Assembly (NCBI GenBank): GCA_913776255.1
Contig: CAJYLV010000056.1
Coordinates: 1 to 57,845, forward strand
Direction of reading: 5' to 3'
DNA from: an uncultured Sphingomonas sp.
GTDB lineage: Bacteria > Pseudomonadota > Alphaproteobacteria > Sphingomonadales > Sphingomonadaceae
Length of the DNA: 57,845 nt
The notes below the pieces were generated by a model. It saw only the letters and a program-made list of their open reading frames with translations, ran no database searches and was not told the DNA's origin. A program made the position numbers and the translations under genes. Below are positions 46,807 through 56,482 of this stretch, piece by piece (position 1 is the first letter of the stretch; each line of letters opens with the position of its first letter).

Positions 46807-49602
46807 ATGCGATGGTGGACGACGGCGGCGGTGTGCGCATTGGCCGCGGGGACGGCGAGCGCGAGTGAGACGCCGCTGTATCAGCCCGCGCCCGACTGGG
46901 TGAAGCCCGCGCCGCCGATCACCCCCGCGCAACTGACCGCCGCCGCGCCGGTGGTGGTGCTGCTCGACACGCAACAGCGGCTGAAGGACGGGCAGGTGTG
47001 GCGCTACGTCGACACCGCGACGCGCGTCGCCTCGCCCGAGATGATGACGCAGGCCGGGATGCTGGCGATCCCGTGGCAGCCGGACCAGGGCGACATCATC
47101 GTCCACCGCGTCGAGATCATCCGGGGCGCCGAGCATATCGACCTGCTGGCGGGCGGGAAGCGCTTCACCGTGCTGCGCCGCGAGACGGGGCTGGAGCAGC
47201 GCGAGATCAACGGCGTGATGACCGCCAACCTGCCGATCGAAGGACTGCGGATCGGCGACGTGGTGCACACGACGATCTCGATCACGCAGACGGACAAGGC
47301 GCTGAAGGGGCAGATGCAGGCGCAGGCCGGGCTGGTGGTGGCGCCGCAGCGCGCCGGATACGCGCGCACCCGCTTCCTGTGGCCCGCCGACGACGCCGTC
47401 CGCTGGAAGGTGCAGGCCGAGGGCGCCACGCCGGTCGAGACGGGCACGGGCGCGATGCGCGAGCTGGTGATCGAGGGCGCGCTGCCCAAACAGCCCGACA
47501 TGCCCGGCGACATGCCCGCGCGCTTCGTCCACCCCGCCTTCGTCGAGGTGACCAGCTTCGCGGACTGGGCGGCGGTCGCCCGGACGATGGCGCCGCTGTA
47601 CGCGACCGACGGGCTGATCGCGCCCGGCAGCCCGCTGGCCGCCGAGGTCAAGCGGATCGAGGCCGCCGAGCGCGAGCCGGTGAAGCGCGCCGCGCTGGCG
47701 CTGGCGCTGGTGCAGGAGCAGATCCGCTATCTCTACAACGGGATGGCCGGGGGCAATTACACGCCGCAGACGCCGGCGGAGACCTGGACGCTGCGCTACG
47801 GCGATTGCAAGGCCAAGACGCTGCTGCTGCTGGCGTTGCTGCATGCGATGCAGATCGACGCGGAGCCGGTGCTGGCGCCCGCGCAGGCCGGCGACGTGTT
47901 CACCGGGCGGCTGCCCTCGGCGGGCGCGTTCGACCATGTGCTGGTGCGCGCGACGATCGGCGGCGAGGTGCTGTGGCTGGACGGCACGATGAACGGCACC
48001 AAGCTGGCCGACCTGCGCGACGTGCCCGCGTTCCGCACCGTCCTGCCGCTGCGCGCGGCGGGCGCGACGTTGATGCCGGTGCCGTTCCGCGCCCCGACGC
48101 GCCCCGATGGCGACATGACCGTCGTGCTCGACAATCGCGCCGGGGTGACGCTGCCCACGCTGGCGACCGTGACGATGAAGATGCGCGGCACGACGGGCGC
48201 GACGATCGGGCTGATCGCGACGCAGGCGACGCCGGAGCAGGCACGCGAGATGGCGCAGGGCGCGCTGACCCCGATTTTGGGCGAGTTGTGGGTGGTCGAC
48301 CAGTCGATGGGGTTCGACGCGGCCACCGGCGTCGGCAAGCTGACCGCGACCGCGATCATCTCGACCCAGTGGAAGGAGGAGCGCGGACGGCGGCGGCGGC
48401 TGTCGCTCGACCGCACGCTGGACGATCTGGCGTTCACCCCGGATCGCGCGCGCCCGGCGTGGCGCGCGATCCCGGTGGCGCTGGGGCAGCCGACGCGCAC
48501 GCTGCTCCACCTGCGCGTCCAGCTACCCGGTGACGGCAAGGGCTTCGACGTGGAGGGCGCGCGCAGCTTCGACGCGCCGCTGGCCGGGCGCACGGTGACG
48601 CGCATCGTGGCGCAGAGCGGCGCGACCATCAGCGTCGACGACGACGTGGCGCTGATCGAACCCGAGATCGCGGTCGACGCGATCCCGGCGGCGCGCGCGC
48701 GGGTCGCGCTGGCCCGCACCCGCAAGCTGGAGGCCGCCGCCCCCAGCCCACTGCGCGCGCATGTCGCGGAGGTCATGATCGCGCGGCAGGGCGACCGGCT
48801 GAAACCGCTGGAGGCGGCCTATGCCAAGGCGATCGCCGCCGAGCCGACCGAGGCGGGCGCTTACCAGAACCGCGCCAATTTCCGCATCGGCATCTATGAT
48901 TATGCCGGGGCGATCCCCGACCTGAGCAAAGCGATCGAGATCGAACCCGACGCCGACGTGCACCTGCGCCGCGCGCAAGCCTATGCGGTGACCGGCGACG
49001 CGAAGCGGCAGCGCGCCGACCTGGACGAGGCGCTGGCGCTGAGCCCCGACGCGGCGGGACCGACGATGCAGATGGCGCGCTTCATGCTGGATCACGGCGA
49101 GAAGGACGCCGCGCTGGCGATGCTGGACGAGCGGATCGCGGCGGGCGGCAGCGAGGTGCCCAACTATTTGTCGGAAAAGGCCAATCTACAGGCGCTCGCC
49201 GGCGATGGCGCCGGGGCGGTGGCGACAATGGATGCCGCGATCGCCGCCAATCCCGGCAACGCGCAACTGCTCAACAGCCGCTGCTGGGCCAAGGGCACGA
49301 TGCGGATCCAACTGGACAGCGCGCTGAAGGATTGCACGCAGGCGATCGAATCCGGCGCGCGGCTCGCCGCGCTCGACAGCCGGGCGATGGTCTATTTCCG
49401 GCTCGACCGGCTCGACGCCGCGCTGACCGACCTCGATGCCGCGCTGGAGGAGGAGCCGGACCTGTCGTCCAGCCTGTTCCTGCGCGGGGTGATCCGCAAC
49501 CGGCAGGGCAAGAAGGCGGAGGCCGCCGCTGACCTGCTGGCGGCGCGGACGATCTGGCCGCTGATCGATCGCGACTATGCGGCGTGGGGGATCAAGCCAT
49601 GA
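46807..49602 (+). CDS. Exported DUF3857-transglutaminase-TPR protein
   Basis: A 931-residue protein with a signal peptide (about residues 1-21, ending TASAS). A DUF3857 domain (about 50-250) precedes a transglutaminase core with Cys334 (RYGDCKAKT), His377 (AFDHV) and Asp392 (WLDGT). After a beta-rich section, the last 250 residues hold tetratricopeptide-like repeats (YQNRANFRIGIYDYAGAI, LDSRAMVYFRLDRLDAAL). It is likely periplasmic or surface-exposed; the function is unknown. The ATG at 46807 is chosen for the signal peptide and GGGGGAG. The gene appears monocistronic. Confidence 0.88.
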   Translation: MRWWTTAAVCALAAGTASASETPLYQPAPDWVKPAPPITPAQLTAAAPVVVLLDTQQRLKDGQVWRYVDTATRVASPEMMTQAGMLAIPWQPDQGDIIVHRVEIIRGAEHIDLLAGGKRFTVLRRETGLEQREINGVMTANLPIEGLRIGDVVHTTISITQTDKALKGQMQAQAGLVVAPQRAGYARTRFLWPADDAVRWKVQAEGATPVETGTGAMRELVIEGALPKQPDMPGDMPARFVHPAFVEVTSFADWAAVARTMAPLYATDGLIAPGSPLAAEVKRIEAAEREPVKRAALALALVQEQIRYLYNGMAGGNYTPQTPAETWTLRYGDCKAKTLLLLALLHAMQIDAEPVLAPAQAGDVFTGRLPSAGAFDHVLVRATIGGEVLWLDGTMNGTKLADLRDVPAFRTVLPLRAAGATLMPVPFRAPTRPDGDMTVVLDNRAGVTLPTLATVTMKMRGTTGATIGLIATQATPEQAREMAQGALTPILGELWVVDQSMGFDAATGVGKLTATAIISTQWKEERGRRRRLSLDRTLDDLAFTPDRARPAWRAIPVALGQPTRTLLHLRVQLPGDGKGFDVEGARSFDAPLAGRTVTRIVAQSGATISVDDDVALIEPEIAVDAIPAARARVALARTRKLEAAAPSPLRAHVAEVMIARQGDRLKPLEAAYAKAIAAEPTEAGAYQNRANFRIGIYDYAGAIPDLSKAIEIEPDADVHLRRAQAYAVTGDAKRQRADLDEALALSPDAAGPTMQMARFMLDHGEKDAALAMLDERIAAGGSEVPNYLSEKANLQALAGDGAGAVATMDAAIAANPGNAQLLNSRCWAKGTMRIQLDSALKDCTQAIESGARLAALDSRAMVYFRLDRLDAALTDLDAALEEEPDLSSSLFLRGVIRNRQGKKAEAAADLLAARTIWPLIDRDYAAWGIKP

Positions 49603-49662
49603 GCGTTGGCACACCACGAACGTAGATCATCCTATTGTAAAGAAATCGGATTTACCGAAGCG

Positions 49663-49680
49663 CCCCGGTCAGCACCGGGG
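49663..49680. other. Small perfect hairpin
   Basis: CCCCGGT and ACCGGGG flank a CAGC loop. It lies 60 bases after the DUF3857 gene stop and 37 bases before the next start. It may help end the upstream transcript, but no T-run follows. Confidence 0.45.
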
Positions 49681-49717
49681 TTGACCCTTCCATGCGACCA
49701 TCATGGGAGACGACTGG

Positions 49718-50242
49718 ATGCCGACCGACCGGGACAGGCTGCACGACCTGTTCGTCACCGGGCTGCGCAATGCGCATGCCGTGGAGAAACAGGCGCTGTC
49801 GATCATGACGCCGCAGATCGCGCGGCTGGATCATTATCCCGACGTCGCCGATCGACTGCGGCGGCATGTCGAGGAGACGGAAGGACAGATCGAGCGGCTC
49901 GACGAACTGCTCGCCTCGCTGGACACCAGTGGCTCGCTGCTGAAGGATACCGCGCTGAGCATGACCGGCGGGATGGCGGCGATGTCGCACAGCCTGGCGG
50001 GCGACGAGATCCTGAAGAACAGCTTCGCCAATTTCGCCTTCGAGCATTTCGAGATCGCCAGCTACAAGGCGTTGCTGGTGCTGGCGGAGGACGGCGGGTT
50101 CGCACCGGCAATGACGCCGCTGCGCCAGACGCTGGACGAGGAAATGTCGATGGCGCGCTGGATCGACGAGGCGTTGCCGGCGGTGACGCGCCGCTATGCC
50201 GCGCTGTACGCCGAGGGCGGCAGCCTGCACGCCAAGGTGTGA
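49718..50242 (+). CDS. DUF892 (YciE/YciF-like) ferritin-fold protein
   Basis: A 174-residue four-helix protein of the DUF892 family. The pattern LHDLFVTGLRNAHAVEKQAL, then HVEETEGQIERLDEL, then FEHFEIASYKALLVLAE gives the spaced Glu/His residues of a ferritin-like di-metal site. Family members are stress-induced in many bacteria, but their role is unclear. The ATG at 49718 has GGGAG seven bases upstream; the ATG at 49703 has none. A small hydrophilic protein gene follows in the same direction. Confidence 0.87.
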   Translation: MPTDRDRLHDLFVTGLRNAHAVEKQALSIMTPQIARLDHYPDVADRLRRHVEETEGQIERLDELLASLDTSGSLLKDTALSMTGGMAAMSHSLAGDEILKNSFANFAFEHFEIASYKALLVLAEDGGFAPAMTPLRQTLDEEMSMARWIDEALPAVTRRYAALYAEGGSLHAKV

Positions 50243-50303
50243 GACGCACCCTTTTGCCGCGCCCGTGCGTCGTTCCGGCGGGCGGGCGGATGTGGAGCAG
50301 GAC

Positions 50304-50552
50304 ATGACCGACAAGCAGACGATGCAGGCCGATGGCGCGGGCACGACGCGGCACGAGCCGGACGAGAACGGCGAACTGGCCAGCCGCCGCCAAAGCGAGG
50401 GCGAAAGCCAGGGCGGCGCCTATCCCAACCCGCACACCGGCAAGGAAGGTGGCCACTTCCAGGGCGGGCAGAGCGAGCGCGCCTATCATGGCGGCCATCA
50501 GGCCGGCGGCGAGAAGGACGGCGAGCAGCCGAACGCGCCCTCGACGGAGTAA
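50304..50552 (+). CDS. Small hydrophilic glycine-rich protein
   Basis: An 82-residue, very polar protein with no hydrophobic segment (GESQGGAYPNPHTGKEGGHF, then GGQSERAYHGGHQAGGEKDG). It is probably disordered and recalls small stress or desiccation proteins by composition, but I do not recognise a family. GGAGCAGG lies before the ATG. It follows the DUF892 gene by 61 bases and may be cotranscribed with it. Confidence 0.65.
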   Translation: MTDKQTMQADGAGTTRHEPDENGELASRRQSEGESQGGAYPNPHTGKEGGHFQGGQSERAYHGGHQAGGEKDGEQPNAPSTE

Positions 50553-50600
50553 GGCCGGTCGTCAGCACGCGCGCAGCGGTGCGATCCGGTGACAGGCCAT

Positions 50601-50636
50601 GACGCTCTGGATTGCCTCGCTGCGCTCGTGATGACG
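50601..50636. repeat. Half unit of family A repeat
   Basis: GACGCTCTGGATTGCCTCGC followed by TGCGCTCGTGATGACG matches the right arm of family A with some changes; the left arm is missing. It lies between two convergent small genes. Confidence 0.75.
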
Positions 50637-50641
50637 ATGCG

Positions 50642-50893
50642 TCATCGGCGCGGTTGCCAATCGTCGTGATCCGCCTCGCAACGATCGGGATGCTTGCGGC
50701 ATTCCTTGTCACGCCGTTCCTGTTCCTTGCGCATCTTGCGGACGTATTTCTCGTCGCGCTCCTTCGCGCTGGTCGTCATCAGGTCGGCGGTCTTGCCGAC
50801 CGCCTTCACCGGCAGCGTCGCCACGTTCCACGCGGTGCGCACGCAGCCGCTGGTCGCCAGCAGCGCGACACCGGCCAACATCACTCGCTTCAT
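50642..50893 (-). CDS. Small lipoprotein
   Basis: An 83-residue predicted lipoprotein. KRVMLAGVALLATSGC gives a clear lipobox with the cysteine at residue 17. The mature part is short and highly charged (ERDEKYVRKMRKEQERRDKE) and includes a second cysteine pair region. No family recognised. It is convergent with the preceding small gene and divergent from paoA. Confidence 0.7.
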   Translation of the reverse strand: MKRVMLAGVALLATSGCVRTAWNVATLPVKAVGKTADLMTTSAKERDEKYVRKMRKEQERRDKECRKHPDRCEADHDDWQPRR

Positions 50894-51019
50894 CTCGAAC
50901 CCTCCACCCGGCCCCGCGCCTTAGCAGCGACAAGCTGAACAAATCCCGTGAGAATCGTTCGCACGGACCCTCCCCGTGCCTGCCGACGTTGATGCGCGAT
51001 CAGCGGAGAGGTCCGGCTA

Positions 51020-51529
51020 ATGCACTTCACGATCAACGGAATATCGCACGAGGCGGAGGTGGACGTGCGCACCTCGCTGCTCGACCTGTGTCGCGAGCAT
51101 CTGGGGCTGACCGGCAGCAAGAAGGGCTGCGACCACGGGCAGTGCGGGGCGTGCACGATGCTGGTGAACGGGCGGCGCATTAATTCCTGCCTGACGCTGG
51201 CGGTAATGCACCAGGACGACGAGATCGTGACGATCGAGGGGCTGGGCACGCCCGATAATCTGCACCCGCTGCAATCCGCGTTCGTGCGGCATGACGGCTA
51301 TCAATGCGGATATTGCACCCCGGGGCAGATCTGCTCGGCGGTGGGCATGCTGGACGAGGCGAAGAAGGGCTGGCCGAGCCATGCCTCCGCGGACCTGACC
51401 GCGACCGAGCTGAGCGATGCCGAGATCAGCGAGCGGATGAGCGGCAACATCTGCCGCTGCGCCGCCTATCCCAACATCGTCGACGCGATCCGCGAGGTCG
51501 CCGGCCAGGACGCGAAGGTGGACGCATGA
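51020..51529 (+). CDS. paoA: Molybdenum hydroxylase 2Fe-2S subunit (PaoA-like)
   Basis: A 169-residue iron-sulfur subunit of a xanthine-oxidase-family enzyme. The plant-type cluster uses Cys37, Cys42, Cys45 and Cys57; the second cluster uses Cys96, Cys99, Cys145 and Cys147 (CGYCTPG and CRC). It passes electrons between the molybdenum and FAD subunits. E. coli PaoA has a Tat signal, but here the protein starts directly [10 protein letters not shown] with GGAGAGG nine bases upstream, so the enzyme should be cytoplasmic. The stop overlaps the next start as ATGA. Confidence 0.92.
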   Translation: MHFTINGISHEAEVDVRTSLLDLCREHLGLTGSKKGCDHGQCGACTMLVNGRRINSCLTLAVMHQDDEIVTIEGLGTPDNLHPLQSAFVRHDGYQCGYCTPGQICSAVGMLDEAKKGWPSHASADLTATELSDAEISERMSGNICRCAAYPNIVDAIREVAGQDAKVDA

Positions 51530-52491
51530 AGACGTTCGATTACGCCCGCGCGACCAGCGTGGCCGAGGCGACGCGCGCGGGCGGTCGCTTCATCGCGGGG
51601 GGCACCAACCTGCTTGACCTGATGAAATTGCAGGTCGAGACGCCCGAGAAGCTGGTCGACATCAGCCGGCTCGACCTCAACACGATCGAGGAGCGCGAGG
51701 ACGGCGGGCTGACGATCGGTGCGCTGGTGCCGAACAGCGATCTGGCCGCCGACGCGCGCGTGATCGCGAAGTACGAGGTGCTGAGCCGCGCGTTGCTGGC
51801 CGGCGCATCGGGGCAGTTGCGCAACAAGGCGACGACCGGGGGCAACCTGCTCCAGCGGACGCGCTGCTATTATTTCTACGACACCGCCGCCGGCTGCAAC
51901 AAGCGCGAGCCGGGCAGCGGGTGCGAGGCGATCGGCGGGTTCAACCGCATCCATGCCATCCTGGGCACCAGCGACCAGTGTATCGCGACGCATCCCGGCG
52001 ACATGCCGGTGGCGATGCGCGCGCTGGACGCGGTGATCGTCACGCAAAAGGCGGACGGCGACAAGCGCCGCGTGCCGATCGGCGATTTCTACCGGCTGCC
52101 TGGCGACACGCCGCAGATCGAGAACGTGCTGGAGGCCGGTGAGCTGATCACGCATGTCGAGCTGCCCGCGCCGCGTGGCGGGCGGCACCTGTATCGCAAG
52201 GTGCGCGACCGCGCCTCCTATGCCTTCGCGCTGTTTTCGGTCGCGGCGGTGGTGACGGTGGAGGACGGCACGATCGCGTCCGCCGCGCTTGCGTTCGGCG
52301 GGGTCGCGCACATGCCGTGGCGCAGCGATGCGGTGGAGGCCGCGCTGATCGGCAAGGCGCCGGGCGACGACGCGTTCGCCGCGGCGGCCGATGCGTTGCT
52401 GGCGGATGCCAGGGGCTTCGGTTCGAACGATTTCAAGATTCCCCTGGCGCGGCGCACGCTGATCGCCTGTTTGCGCGAGGTGACGCAATGA
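51526..52491 (+). CDS. paoB: Molybdenum hydroxylase FAD subunit (PaoB-like)
   Basis: A 321-residue FAD-binding subunit. [16 protein letters not shown] binds FAD, and [19 protein letters not shown] is the second family motif. Cys114, Cys124, Cys133 and Cys152 form an inserted cluster-binding loop, as in the [4Fe-4S]-carrying PaoB and 4-hydroxybenzoyl-CoA reductase. This separates it from ordinary xanthine dehydrogenases. It is joined to both neighbours by ATGA overlaps. Confidence 0.92.
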   Translation: MKTFDYARATSVAEATRAGGRFIAGGTNLLDLMKLQVETPEKLVDISRLDLNTIEEREDGGLTIGALVPNSDLAADARVIAKYEVLSRALLAGASGQLRNKATTGGNLLQRTRCYYFYDTAAGCNKREPGSGCEAIGGFNRIHAILGTSDQCIATHPGDMPVAMRALDAVIVTQKADGDKRRVPIGDFYRLPGDTPQIENVLEAGELITHVELPAPRGGRHLYRKVRDRASYAFALFSVAAVVTVEDGTIASAALAFGGVAHMPWRSDAVEAALIGKAPGDDAFAAAADALLADARGFGSNDFKIPLARRTLIACLREVTQ

Positions 52492-54737
52492 CCCTGATCG
52501 ACAAGGTGCTGGGCCGCGAGGACACGCGCAGCCTGACGATGGACGCGCCGCATCCGCATTCGTGGCTGGATGCCGGAACGCAAGGCGTGATCGGCAAGCC
52601 GCTCGACCGCGTCGAGGGGCCGCTGAAGGTATCGGGCAAGGCGACCTATGCCGCCGAATATCCGGTCGACCGGCTGAGCTATGGCGTGCTGGTGCGCGCG
52701 CCGTTCGGGTCGGGCAAGATCCGCGACGTGGGCACCGACGCGGCGCGGGCGCTGCCCGGCGTGATCGACGTCATCACCGATTACCCCAGCTTCATCCGCA
52801 ACCCGCAGCAGGGCGGCGTGCAGAAGGCGCCGACGCAGGGCGTGCAGAAGGTGGACTACCACGGCGAGATCGTCGCGATCGTCGTTGCCGAGACGTTCGA
52901 GGCGGCACGCGACGCCGCCGAGCAAGTGACGGTCGATCACGAACCGGCCGACGGTGCCTATGTCTTCGCCGCGCACCGCGACCAGGCCACGCGTCCGCCC
53001 GACGACCAGATGCCCGCGCACAGCGCCGCGGGCGACATCGACAAGGCGATGGCCGAGGCGGCGTTCACGATCGACGAAACCTATACCACGCCCAGCCAGA
53101 ATTCGGCGGCGATGGAGCCGCACGCCTCGATCGCCGAATGGCAGGACGGCACGCTGGTGCTGCACGGCAGCTACCAGATGGTCGCCTCGGACCAGATGCA
53201 GCTCGCGCAGGCGCTGGGCGTCGGCAAGGATCAGGTACGGATCATCGCGCGCTACGTGGGTGGCGGGTTCGGATCGAAGCTGGGCATCGCGCCGGAAAGC
53301 GTCGCGGCGGCGATCGCGGCGAAGCGGCTGAACCGCCCGGTGAAGGTGGCGATGGCGCGCCAGCAGGTGTTCGACGCGACCGTGCGACGCTCCAATACCG
53401 AGCAGCGCATCCGGCTGGCGGCGGACGCGCATGGCAAGCTGACCGGGCTGGGGCACGAGACGCTGGCGAGCAACCTGCCGGGCGAGGATTATTTCGAGCC
53501 GGCGGGGATCGGCACGCAATTCGCCTATGCCGCCGACAACCGGCTGATCGATCACAAGCTGGTGCGGCTGAACTGGCTATTGTCGGGATCGATGCGCGCG
53601 CCGGGCGAGGCGGTCGGGATGCTGGCGCTGGAAGCGGCGATGGACGAGCTGGCGTACAAGATCGGCATCGATCCGATCGAACTGCGGCGCCGCAACGAGC
53701 CGGCGATCGACCCGCAGGAAGGCATTCCGTTCTCGACCCGCCTGCTGATCCCGTGCCTCGACAAGGGGGCGGCGCTGTTCGGCTGGGCCGATCGCACGCC
53801 CGAGCCGGCTAGCGACCGGCGCGGCGAGTGGCTGCACGGCATGGGCGTGGCGGCGGCGGTGCGATCGAACATGCTGCAGAAATCGTCGGCCAGCGTGGCG
53901 CTGACGCCCGTGGGGCAGGCGATCGTCTCGACCGACATGACCGATATCGGCACGGGCACCTACACGATCCTAGCGCAGATCGCCGCCGAGACGCTGGGGC
54001 TGCCGCTCGACCGCGTGACGGTGGAGCTGGGCGACGGCGCCGCGCCCCCCTCCGCCGGGTCGGGGGGATCGTGGGGAGCGGGATCGGCCGGATCCTCGGT
54101 CTATCTGGCGTGCGAGGGGCTGCGCGAGAAGCTGGCCAAGGCGATGGGCGTCGAGGTGGACGCGATGACGCTGAAGGACGGGCGCGCGATCGCCGAGAAC
54201 CGCGCGGTCGAGATCGCGGAGCTGGTCGGCGAGGGCATGTCGGTGACCGGCACGATCGCACCGGGCAAGCAGGAGAAGCTGCACCGCCAGGCCAGCTATG
54301 GCGCGCATTTCGCCGCGGTGAAGGTGAACGCGGTGACCGGCGAAGTGCGCGTCGAGCGGATGCTGGGCGTCTTCTCGGCGGGCCGCATCCTGAACGCCAA
54401 GACCGCGCGCTCGCAATGCCTGGGCGGCATGACGTTCGGGATCGGCGCGGCGCTGACCGAGGAACTGGTCCACGACCCGCGCAACGGCAAGGTCGTGAAC
54501 CGCGATCTGGGCGAGTATCACGTGCCGGTAAATGCCGACGTTCCGCAGATCGAGGTCGAATTCCTCGACGAGCGCGATGTCCACGCCAACCCGATCCACG
54601 CCAAGGGGATCGGCGAGCTGGGCATCTCCGGCGCGGGTGCGGCGATCGCCAACGCGATCTATCACGCGACCGGCGTGCGGGTGCGCGACTATCCGATCAC
54701 GTGCGACAAACTGCTGGCGGAACTGCCGGCAATCTAA
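52488..54737 (+). CDS. paoC: Molybdenum hydroxylase catalytic subunit (PaoC-like)
   Basis: A 749-residue molybdopterin-binding subunit. Features include [10 protein letters not shown] (cofactor binding), [17 protein letters not shown] and the catalytic glutamate Glu710 in [11 protein letters not shown]. PaoABC of E. coli oxidises aromatic aldehydes with a molybdopterin cytosine dinucleotide cofactor; the same subunit set here suggests an aldehyde oxidoreductase, though the substrate cannot be fixed. Maturation genes xdhC and a MobA-like gene follow after a family A repeat. Confidence 0.92.
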   Translation: MTLIDKVLGREDTRSLTMDAPHPHSWLDAGTQGVIGKPLDRVEGPLKVSGKATYAAEYPVDRLSYGVLVRAPFGSGKIRDVGTDAARALPGVIDVITDYPSFIRNPQQGGVQKAPTQGVQKVDYHGEIVAIVVAETFEAARDAAEQVTVDHEPADGAYVFAAHRDQATRPPDDQMPAHSAAGDIDKAMAEAAFTIDETYTTPSQNSAAMEPHASIAEWQDGTLVLHGSYQMVASDQMQLAQALGVGKDQVRIIARYVGGGFGSKLGIAPESVAAAIAAKRLNRPVKVAMARQQVFDATVRRSNTEQRIRLAADAHGKLTGLGHETLASNLPGEDYFEPAGIGTQFAYAADNRLIDHKLVRLNWLLSGSMRAPGEAVGMLALEAAMDELAYKIGIDPIELRRRNEPAIDPQEGIPFSTRLLIPCLDKGAALFGWADRTPEPASDRRGEWLHGMGVAAAVRSNMLQKSSASVALTPVGQAIVSTDMTDIGTGTYTILAQIAAETLGLPLDRVTVELGDGAAPPSAGSGGSWGAGSAGSSVYLACEGLREKLAKAMGVEVDAMTLKDGRAIAENRAVEIAELVGEGMSVTGTIAPGKQEKLHRQASYGAHFAAVKVNAVTGEVRVERMLGVFSAGRILNAKTARSQCLGGMTFGIGAALTEELVHDPRNGKVVNRDLGEYHVPVNADVPQIEVEFLDERDVHANPIHAKGIGELGISGAGAAIANAIYHATGVRVRDYPITCDKLLAELPAI

Positions 54738-54745
54738 GCCTCTGA

Positions 54746-54827
54746 CGTCATTGCGAGGAGCGAAGCGACGCGGCAATCCAGGGCGACGCGCGGAACCCCG
54801 GATTGCTTCGCTCCGCTCGCAATGACG
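54746..54827. repeat. Family A palindromic repeat inside the pao cluster
   Basis: CGTCATTGCGAGGAGCGAAG and the inverse arm around GACGCGCGGAACCC. It lies between paoC and xdhC, eight bases past the paoC stop. The left arm has a slightly longer GGAGCGAAGCGACGC form. Confidence 0.9.
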
Positions 54828-54847
54828 ATGTTTCTTGGAAGATCCTG

Positions 54848-55771
54848 ATGGCCGACAATGATTCCGTCCTCGCCGCCGCCGCCGCCTGGAAGGGCGAGCC
54901 GCTGGCACTCGCCACCGTGGTGTCGACCTGGGGATCGGCGCCGCGCCCGCGTGGCAGCCACATGCTGGTCCACGCCGACGGACGGTTCGAGGGATCGGTA
55001 TCGGGCGGATGCGTCGAGGGCGATATCCTCGACACCGCCGCACAGGTGATCGCGGGGGCGCCGTTCGCGGTGAAGACGTACGGCGTGGCCGATGACAGCG
55101 CGTGGCAGGTGGGATTGCCGTGCGGCGGCGAGATTTCGGTGATGGTGCAGCCGGTGAGCGCCGAAGGGTTCGACCCGGAACTGTTCGACCGGATCGCGGC
55201 GGCGCGCGCGGCGGGGCAATCGCTGACCGTCACCACCGACCTCGCCACCGGCCATGCCGACCTGCGCCCGCAGGAAACCGGCGAGATGTTCGTCAACCGC
55301 TACGACCCGCCGCGCCGTTTGCTGATCGTCGGGGCGGTGCAGATCGCGCAGAGCCTCGCCGCGCTGGCCGCCACGCTGGGGATCGAGGTGGTGGTGATCG
55401 ATCCGCGCGGGCGCTTCCTGACCGAGGAGCGCTTCCCGGGCGTCACGCTCGACGATCGCTGGCCCGACGAGGCGGTGGCGGCGTGGAAGCCGGGACGCGC
55501 GACCGCGATCGTGACGCTGAGCCACGACATCAAGATCGACGACCCCGCGCTGATCGCCGCGCTGGCCAGCGACGCGGCCTATGTCGGCGCGCTGGGCAGC
55601 CGCCGCAGCCATGCCGCGCGGCGGGAGCGACTGGCGGCATCGGGCGTTGACCCCGATCAACTCGACCGCATCGACGGCCCGGTGGGCGTGGATATCGGCG
55701 CGGTCGGCCCGGCGGAGATCGCATTGTCGATCGCCGCCGCGATGGTGGGAGCGTTTCATGATCGCCGTTGA
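54848..55771 (+). CDS. xdhC: XdhC/PaoD-family molybdenum cofactor maturation protein
   Basis: A 307-residue chaperone that binds the molybdenum cofactor, helps its sulfuration and inserts it into the PaoC-type subunit. The N-terminal domain has STWGSAPRPRGSHMLV and SVSGGCVEGDIL with the conserved cysteine; the C-terminal Rossmann-like domain has LLIVGAVQIAQSLAALA and GALGSRRSHAARRERL. The ATG at 54848 lies after the family A repeat; a longer frame would translate the repeat. It overlaps the next gene by 14 bases. Confidence 0.9.
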   Translation: MADNDSVLAAAAAWKGEPLALATVVSTWGSAPRPRGSHMLVHADGRFEGSVSGGCVEGDILDTAAQVIAGAPFAVKTYGVADDSAWQVGLPCGGEISVMVQPVSAEGFDPELFDRIAAARAAGQSLTVTTDLATGHADLRPQETGEMFVNRYDPPRRLLIVGAVQIAQSLAALAATLGIEVVVIDPRGRFLTEERFPGVTLDDRWPDEAVAAWKPGRATAIVTLSHDIKIDDPALIAALASDAAYVGALGSRRSHAARRERLAASGVDPDQLDRIDGPVGVDIGAVGPAEIALSIAAAMVGAFHDRR

Positions 55772-56429
55772 AGATACCGTCCTCGTCCTGCTCGCCGCCG
55801 GCCGGTCCGAACGCTTTGGCCCGGGCAACAAGCTGGAGGAGCAATTCCTCGCGCGCCCGCTGGGGCTGCACGTCGCGGTGGCGCTGGAGGACATGCCGTT
55901 CCGTGAGCGGATCGTCGTCGTCGACGGGTGCGCGATCGATTACGGCGCGCATCATTTCCGCGTGCTTCACAACGGCGCGCCGGACCGCGACATTGCGTCG
56001 TCGGTGCGGATGGGCGTGGATTGCGCGCGCGCGCGGGACGCCGCGGCGGTGCTGATCGCGCTGGCCGACATGCCGCGCGTCACCGCCGCGCATATCTATC
56101 GCCTGTTCGACGCGGCCAGCGATCTGGACGGCGCGGCGGTGGTCGCCTCCAGCGACGGCACCACCCCATGCCCGCCGGTGCTGTTCGGGCGCGACCGCTT
56201 CGAGGATGTGCTGGCGATCACCGGCGACCAGGGCGCGCGCGACCTGATCCAGTCGGGCCGGCACGTGGTGACCAACGCCGCCGAGTTGATCGACGTCGAC
56301 ACGCAGGAAGACCTGCAACGCTTGCGCGAACTGGTACACGCGCCCGAGGCGCTGACCCGGCCCGAATCGCACGTGCTGCGTGCCGGCTCCAGCGAGGAAC
56401 GGCGCGCCGCGTTCGACAGCCTGCTCTGA
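55758..56429 (+). CDS. MobA/MocA-like nucleotidyltransferase
   Basis: A 223-residue NTP-transferase-fold protein. VLLAAGRSERFGPGNKLEEQF is the nucleotide-binding loop of MobA/MocA-type enzymes, and LIALADMPRV the metal-binding strand end. Placed beside xdhC and a PaoABC-type enzyme, it probably makes the cytosine dinucleotide form of the molybdenum cofactor, as MocA does, but it may instead serve a related step. The C-terminal 25 residues (AGSSEERRAAFDSLL) match nothing I know. Confidence 0.82.
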   Translation: MIAVEDTVLVLLAAGRSERFGPGNKLEEQFLARPLGLHVAVALEDMPFRERIVVVDGCAIDYGAHHFRVLHNGAPDRDIASSVRMGVDCARARDAAAVLIALADMPRVTAAHIYRLFDAASDLDGAAVVASSDGTTPCPPVLFGRDRFEDVLAITGDQGARDLIQSGRHVVTNAAELIDVDTQEDLQRLRELVHAPEALTRPESHVLRAGSSEERRAAFDSLL

Positions 56430-56465
56430 CGGGATCGTCCGGCTACCCGGGGCATGACCTTTACC

Positions 56466-56482
56466 AGGACCGGTCCGGTCCT
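56466..56482. promoter_or_regulatory. Perfect interrupted palindrome before GGDEF gene
   Basis: AGGACCGG-T-CCGGTCCT is a perfect 8-base inverted repeat around one base, 37 bases past the MobA-like stop. A looser inverted pair TTCGC/GCGAA follows at 56486-56510. It may be an operator of the diguanylate cyclase gene; there is no T-run for a terminator. Confidence 0.5.

Noticed and set aside
46777..48510. Open frame of about 577 codons opposite the DUF3857 gene
   Set aside because: Same shadow composition, with no start signal and no recognisable protein.
54803..54847. N-terminal extension of XdhC (LRSARNDD type)
   Set aside because: These codons belong to the family A repeat, and the domain begins after the ATG at 54848.
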